Assembly (NCBI GenBank): GCA_937888725.1
Contig: CALARE010000075.1
Coordinates: forward strand, 1 to 9,204
Reading direction: 5' to 3'
Source: an uncultured Alphaproteobacteria bacterium
GTDB taxonomy: Bacteria > Pseudomonadota > Alphaproteobacteria > CAAHEQ01 > UBA3637
DNA: 9,204 nucleotides
Part shown: positions 7,072 through 9,204 of the stretch, one piece after another
Layout of the letters: each line of letters begins with the position of its first letter
Numbering within the stretch: position 1 is the first letter of the stretch
Position numbers and translations under genes: made by a program
The notes under the pieces: generated by a model
The model's database searches: none
The model's input: only the letters and a program-made list of their open reading frames with translations
What the model was told of the DNA's origin: nothing

Positions 7072-7152
7072 ATCACCTGTTTACTGGGGGTTGAAAATAA
7101 CACCCTTGTGCAAATTGTTGATGATAAAAACAGCCCGTTTGTTTGATAAAAC
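7067..7152. repeat. Inverted/direct TGATAAAA repeats in the pre-sodB gap
   Basis: GTTTTATCA (7067-7075) is the exact reverse complement of TGATAAAAC (7144-7152), and a third direct copy, TGATAAAA, lies at 7122-7129. Between them GGGGGTT (7086-7092) can pair with AACACCC (7099-7105) with one mismatch. This is the only part of the 236-base gap between the PyrD-like gene and sodB that shows structure besides the terminator and promoter. The copies could be operator half-sites or chance in AT-rich DNA. Confidence 0.3.
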
Positions 7153-7201
7153 ATAAAAAGAGAAAAGAAAGATGAATTTACTGGCTTTTTATTTTATTTC
7201 C

Positions 7202-7229
7202 TTGCTATTATATGGTAAATGTGTATAAT
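7202..7229 (+). promoter_or_regulatory. Promoter for sodB-galE
   Basis: TTGCTA (7202-7207), a 16-base spacer and a perfect TATAAT (7224-7229), with C at 7201. The start site would fall near 7236, giving a leader of under 20 bases that carries AAAGGG (7242-7247) six bases before the sodB ATG. No clear Fur-type box overlaps it. Confidence 0.65.
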
Positions 7230-7253
7230 CTATTTTAAATGAAAGGGTAAAAA

Positions 7254-7865
7254 ATGATTCTTGCTAAAGAACTTGAATATGCATATGATGCACTTGAACC
7301 TATTATTTCACAAAAAACACTTTTATTCCATCATTCAAAACACTATAATGGCTATGTTAATAAGACAAATGAGTTGATAGCTGGAACGGATATGGCTCAT
7401 CTCGATTTGCAAGAGATTGTTTTTAGAGCTTCGAGTGATATGGTATATGAAACGTTGTTTAATAATGCGGCTCAAGTTTTTAATCATGAGTTTTATTTTA
7501 ACTCTCTAACAGATAAAAGTGAAAATAAAACAGTTCCCGCCTCTTTATTGCGTCAGATTGAAAAAGATTTTTCCTCTTTTGAGGCGTTAAAACAACAATT
7601 AATTCAAAAAGGGGTATCTGTTTTTGGTAGTGGTTATGTGTGGTTGGTTGAAAAACAAGGTGTGTTGAGGGTTGTGACAACTCAAAATGCAAACACGCCA
7701 TTGACAGAAGGGTTTGTCACCCCTTTGCTCGCAATTGATGTGTGGGAACATGGGTATTATCTGGATTATCAAAATTTAAGGGTTGACTATTTAACCAAAG
7801 TAGTCAATAACTGTATCAACTGGGCATTTGTAGCTCAAAATTATCAAAAGGCTAAAGGAGAATAA
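7254..7865 (+). CDS. sodB: Superoxide dismutase, Fe type (Fe/Mn family)
   Basis: Converts superoxide to oxygen and hydrogen peroxide in the cytosol. The 203-residue length is typical. The four metal ligands are in place: H26 (LLFHHSKHY), H78 (AAQVFNHEF), D162 and H166 (IDVWEHGYYL). H30, the gateway Y34 and E165 are also conserved. Q74 in AAQVFNH and the Ala in TQNANTPL (141-148) are the Fe-type arrangement of the outer-sphere glutamine; Mn enzymes usually have Gly here and Gln in the second position. Metal preference is still an inference. One departure is FGSGYVW (124-130), where the usual FGSGW tryptophan is Tyr128. There is no signal peptide. The stop is one base before the galE ATG, and galE's Shine-Dalgarno AAAGGAG (7854-7860) lies in the last sodB codons. 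Confidence 0.95.
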   Translation: MILAKELEYAYDALEPIISQKTLLFHHSKHYNGYVNKTNELIAGTDMAHLDLQEIVFRASSDMVYETLFNNAAQVFNHEFYFNSLTDKSENKTVPASLLRQIEKDFSSFEALKQQLIQKGVSVFGSGYVWLVEKQGVLRVVTTQNANTPLTEGFVTPLLAIDVWEHGYYLDYQNLRVDYLTKVVNNCINWAFVAQNYQKAKGE

Positions 7866-7866
7866 G

Positions 7867-8844
7867 ATGAAAGTATTGGTTGTTGGTGGGGCTGGTTATA
7901 TTGGTTCACATGTTGTAAAAGAGTTGTTATCAAAAGGGCAAGAGGTCTTTGTTTATGATAATCTTTCAACAGGACAAACAATCAATTTATTCCCACAAGC
8001 AACCTTTATTAAGGGGGATATTTTAGATATCCCCTCTCTTGAACAGGCGATGGAAGGGATGGATGCTGTGGTGCATCTGGCTGCAAAAAAAGCAGTGGGT
8101 GAATCAATGGAACACCCTGATTTATATGCATTGAACAACCTAAATGGAACGGTGAATGTCTTAAATGCAATGGTCAAAAAAGGGGTGAAATATTTTGTGT
8201 TTTCATCTTCCGCCGCTGTTTATGGTATGCCTGATCGCGAAGTGTTGGATGAAACAACACCTCTTGCTCCAATTAATTTTTATGGGTATTCTAAAAAAGC
8301 AATTGAGGATCTCCTCGCTTGGTATGATACGTTAAAAGGAATTAAATTTGTGGCTCTTAGATACTTTAACGCTGTTGGTTATGATGCTGAAGGGGCTGTG
8401 CAAGGGATGGAAAAAAATCCACAAAACTTGCTCCCCATTATTATGGAAACACTTTTTGGTGTTCGCCCTTGTATGACAGTTTTTGGTTCTGATTACCCCA
8501 CAAAAGATGGTACTTGTGTGCGAGATTATATCCATGTAACGGATCTTGCTTCAGCCCATTATTTGGCGTTGGCGTATTTGGAAAAGGAAAATCAAAGCCA
8601 AATTTTAAATTTGGGAACAGGTACAGGGCATTCGGTAAAGGAAATGCTTGATGAAACGGAGCGTATTACAGGGCAAAAAATAAACTATAAAATGGGTGAT
8701 AGACGCCCTGGAGATCCCGCCGCCTTAATGGCTGTGTCGACAAAGGCAAACAAGTTGCTTGGTTGGAAAGCAATGCATTCCTCTCTTGAAAATATCATTC
8801 AAACAACTTATAAACTCTATCAAAGCCATTTGAAAAAAAGCTAA
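7867..8844 (+). CDS. galE: UDP-glucose 4-epimerase
   Basis: NAD-dependent short-chain dehydrogenase/reductase that interconverts UDP-glucose and UDP-galactose, supplying sugar nucleotides for envelope polysaccharides or for galactose use. The 325-residue protein starts with the NAD-binding motif GGAGYIGSHV (7-16) and has D31-N32 (YDNLSTG) for the adenosine ribose. HLAAKKAVGESMEHP (70-84), the FSSSAAVYG serine region (112-120) and the catalytic Y139-x3-K143 (FYGYSKKAIE) follow. LRYFNAVG (164-171), RDYIHVTDLA (219-228) and the C-terminal RRPGDPA (279-285) are GalE-type hallmarks. Related epimerases acting on UDP-GlcNAc share these motifs, so the exact substrate is not certain. It sits one base after sodB in what looks like one transcript. 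No gal-operon or polysaccharide gene is visible beside it, and no clear terminator follows. Confidence 0.93.
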   Translation: MKVLVVGGAGYIGSHVVKELLSKGQEVFVYDNLSTGQTINLFPQATFIKGDILDIPSLEQAMEGMDAVVHLAAKKAVGESMEHPDLYALNNLNGTVNVLNAMVKKGVKYFVFSSSAAVYGMPDREVLDETTPLAPINFYGYSKKAIEDLLAWYDTLKGIKFVALRYFNAVGYDAEGAVQGMEKNPQNLLPIIMETLFGVRPCMTVFGSDYPTKDGTCVRDYIHVTDLASAHYLALAYLEKENQSQILNLGTGTGHSVKEMLDETERITGQKINYKMGDRRPGDPAALMAVSTKANKLLGWKAMHSSLENIIQTTYKLYQSHLKKS

Positions 8845-8868
8845 TTATTTCGTATGGTTAAATTTTGC

Positions 8869-8897
8869 TTGAAATCAAAATAAAGTTGTGTTATACT
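8869..8897 (+). promoter_or_regulatory. Promoter for the lipoprotein gene
   Basis: TTGAAA (8869-8874), a 17-base spacer and TATACT (8892-8897), with C before the -35. The perfect 10-bp palindrome TTAAGCTTAA (8905-8914) overlaps the expected start site. A strong Shine-Dalgarno AGGAGG (8921-8926) lies nine bases before ATG 8936. Together they suggest a well-expressed, separately transcribed gene. Confidence 0.7.
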
Positions 8898-8935
8898 TCA
8901 ACCGTTAAGCTTAATATTTTAGGAGGAAACATCTG

Positions 8936-9204
8936 ATGAAAAAACTTCTTGCAATGGCACTTGCAGTAACAACCTTGTCAGGTTGCCACTATTTGGGCGA
9001 ACCTGAGGCTTATACCGTTGTTGATGAAGAACGTGCCCCTGTGATGCAACAACCTGTTGTTGCTCCAGCTCCAATGCCTGTGGCTCAACCAATGGTTGCA
9101 CCTGCCGCTCCAATGCCAACATGTGGCTGTGCAATGGGTCAATCTGCTTGCCAAATTAACCCTGGCGTGACAGGTCCGATAATGATAACGATACCTGCGT
9201 CAAC
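8936..9204 (+). CDS. Small Pro/Met-rich lipoprotein, N-terminal part (3' partial)
   Basis: The frame opens at ATG 8936 after AGGAGG and has no stop before the right edge (89 full codons), so the gene is cut by the window. Residues 1-17 are a clear lipoprotein signal: two lysines, a hydrophobic stretch LLAMALAVTTL and the lipobox LSGC with C17 as the lipidated cysteine. An envelope-anchored protein is expected; residue +2 is His, not the Asp that retains E. coli lipoproteins in the inner membrane. The mature part has a flexible Pro/Val/Ala/Met stretch with an imperfect repeat VAPAPMP (42-48) and VAPAAPMP (54-61). A cysteine cluster TCGCAMGQSAC (62-72) follows, with C63, C65 and C72. I do not recognise a family. 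The Pro-rich stretch resembles linkers between a membrane anchor and a periplasmic domain, and a domain may lie past the edge. Confidence 0.8.
   Translation, partial: MKKLLAMALAVTTLSGCHYLGEPEAYTVVDEERAPVMQQPVVAPAPMPVAQPMVAPAAPMPTCGCAMGQSACQINPGVTGPIMITIPAS

Noticed and set aside
7172..7228. 18-codon hydrophobic ORF (MNLLAFYFISLLLYGKCV) before sodB
   Set aside because: It has only a weak purine-rich stretch upstream, ends inside the sodB -10 box, and such short hydrophobic frames are common in T-rich DNA.
8919..9134. Minus-strand Gln/Leu/Val-rich frame at the right edge
   Set aside because: It is the reverse of the lipoprotein's Pro/Met repeat; the plus strand has promoter, Shine-Dalgarno and lipobox.

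Overview
This window looks like a chromosomal segment of an AT-rich alphaproteobacterium, probably host-associated or gut-type with a compact genome. The main support is the minus-strand block rpoZ - bifunctional RSH (relA/spoT) - acpS, an order related to the alphaproteobacterial cluster rpoZ-relA-pyrE-pdxJ-acpS. The predicted promoters also carry a C just before the -35 TTG, which recalls the alphaproteobacterial CTTGAC element. Species cannot be named from this sequence. I see no RNA gene, insertion sequence, CRISPR array, prophage or integration site.

Layout from left to right. (1) Positions 1-503, plus strand: the 3' end of an unrecognised acidic, low-complexity protein, followed by a likely intrinsic terminator. 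(2) Positions 580-2641, minus strand: a HAD-family phosphatase and an NSS/SNF-type sodium:amino-acid symporter, tightly packed and served by a good promoter at 2685-2713. (3) Positions 2729-5663, minus strand: rpoZ, rsh and acpS, with gaps of 22 and 3 bases, expressed from a near-consensus promoter at 5712-5740. (4) Positions 5836-7017, plus strand, divergent from rpoZ: an intact dihydroorotate-dehydrogenase-like flavoprotein in which most substrate-binding and catalytic motifs are replaced. (5) Positions 7018-7253: a 236-base gap with a strong hairpin, a small set of inverted and direct repeats, and the sodB promoter. (6) Positions 7254-8844, plus strand: an iron-type superoxide dismutase and a UDP-glucose 4-epimerase, one base apart and probably translationally coupled. 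(7) From 8936 to the right edge: the 5' part of a small Pro/Met/Val-rich lipoprotein with its own promoter.

Functionally, the rpoZ-rsh-acpS unit joins transcription (omega), the stringent response ((p)ppGpp synthesis and hydrolysis) and lipid synthesis (ACP activation). The other genes are housekeeping or envelope functions: amino-acid uptake, oxidative defence, sugar-nucleotide supply and a lipoprotein. No defence or mobile system is visible. The most unusual item is the PyrD-like protein. It keeps the class-2 dihydroorotate dehydrogenase fold signals but not the usual orotate pocket, and it sits next to a stringent-response cluster that lacks pyrE at its usual place. Three genes could be extended upstream to in-frame TTG codons, but well-placed Shine-Dalgarno sequences favour internal ATG starts, which are the ones annotated.
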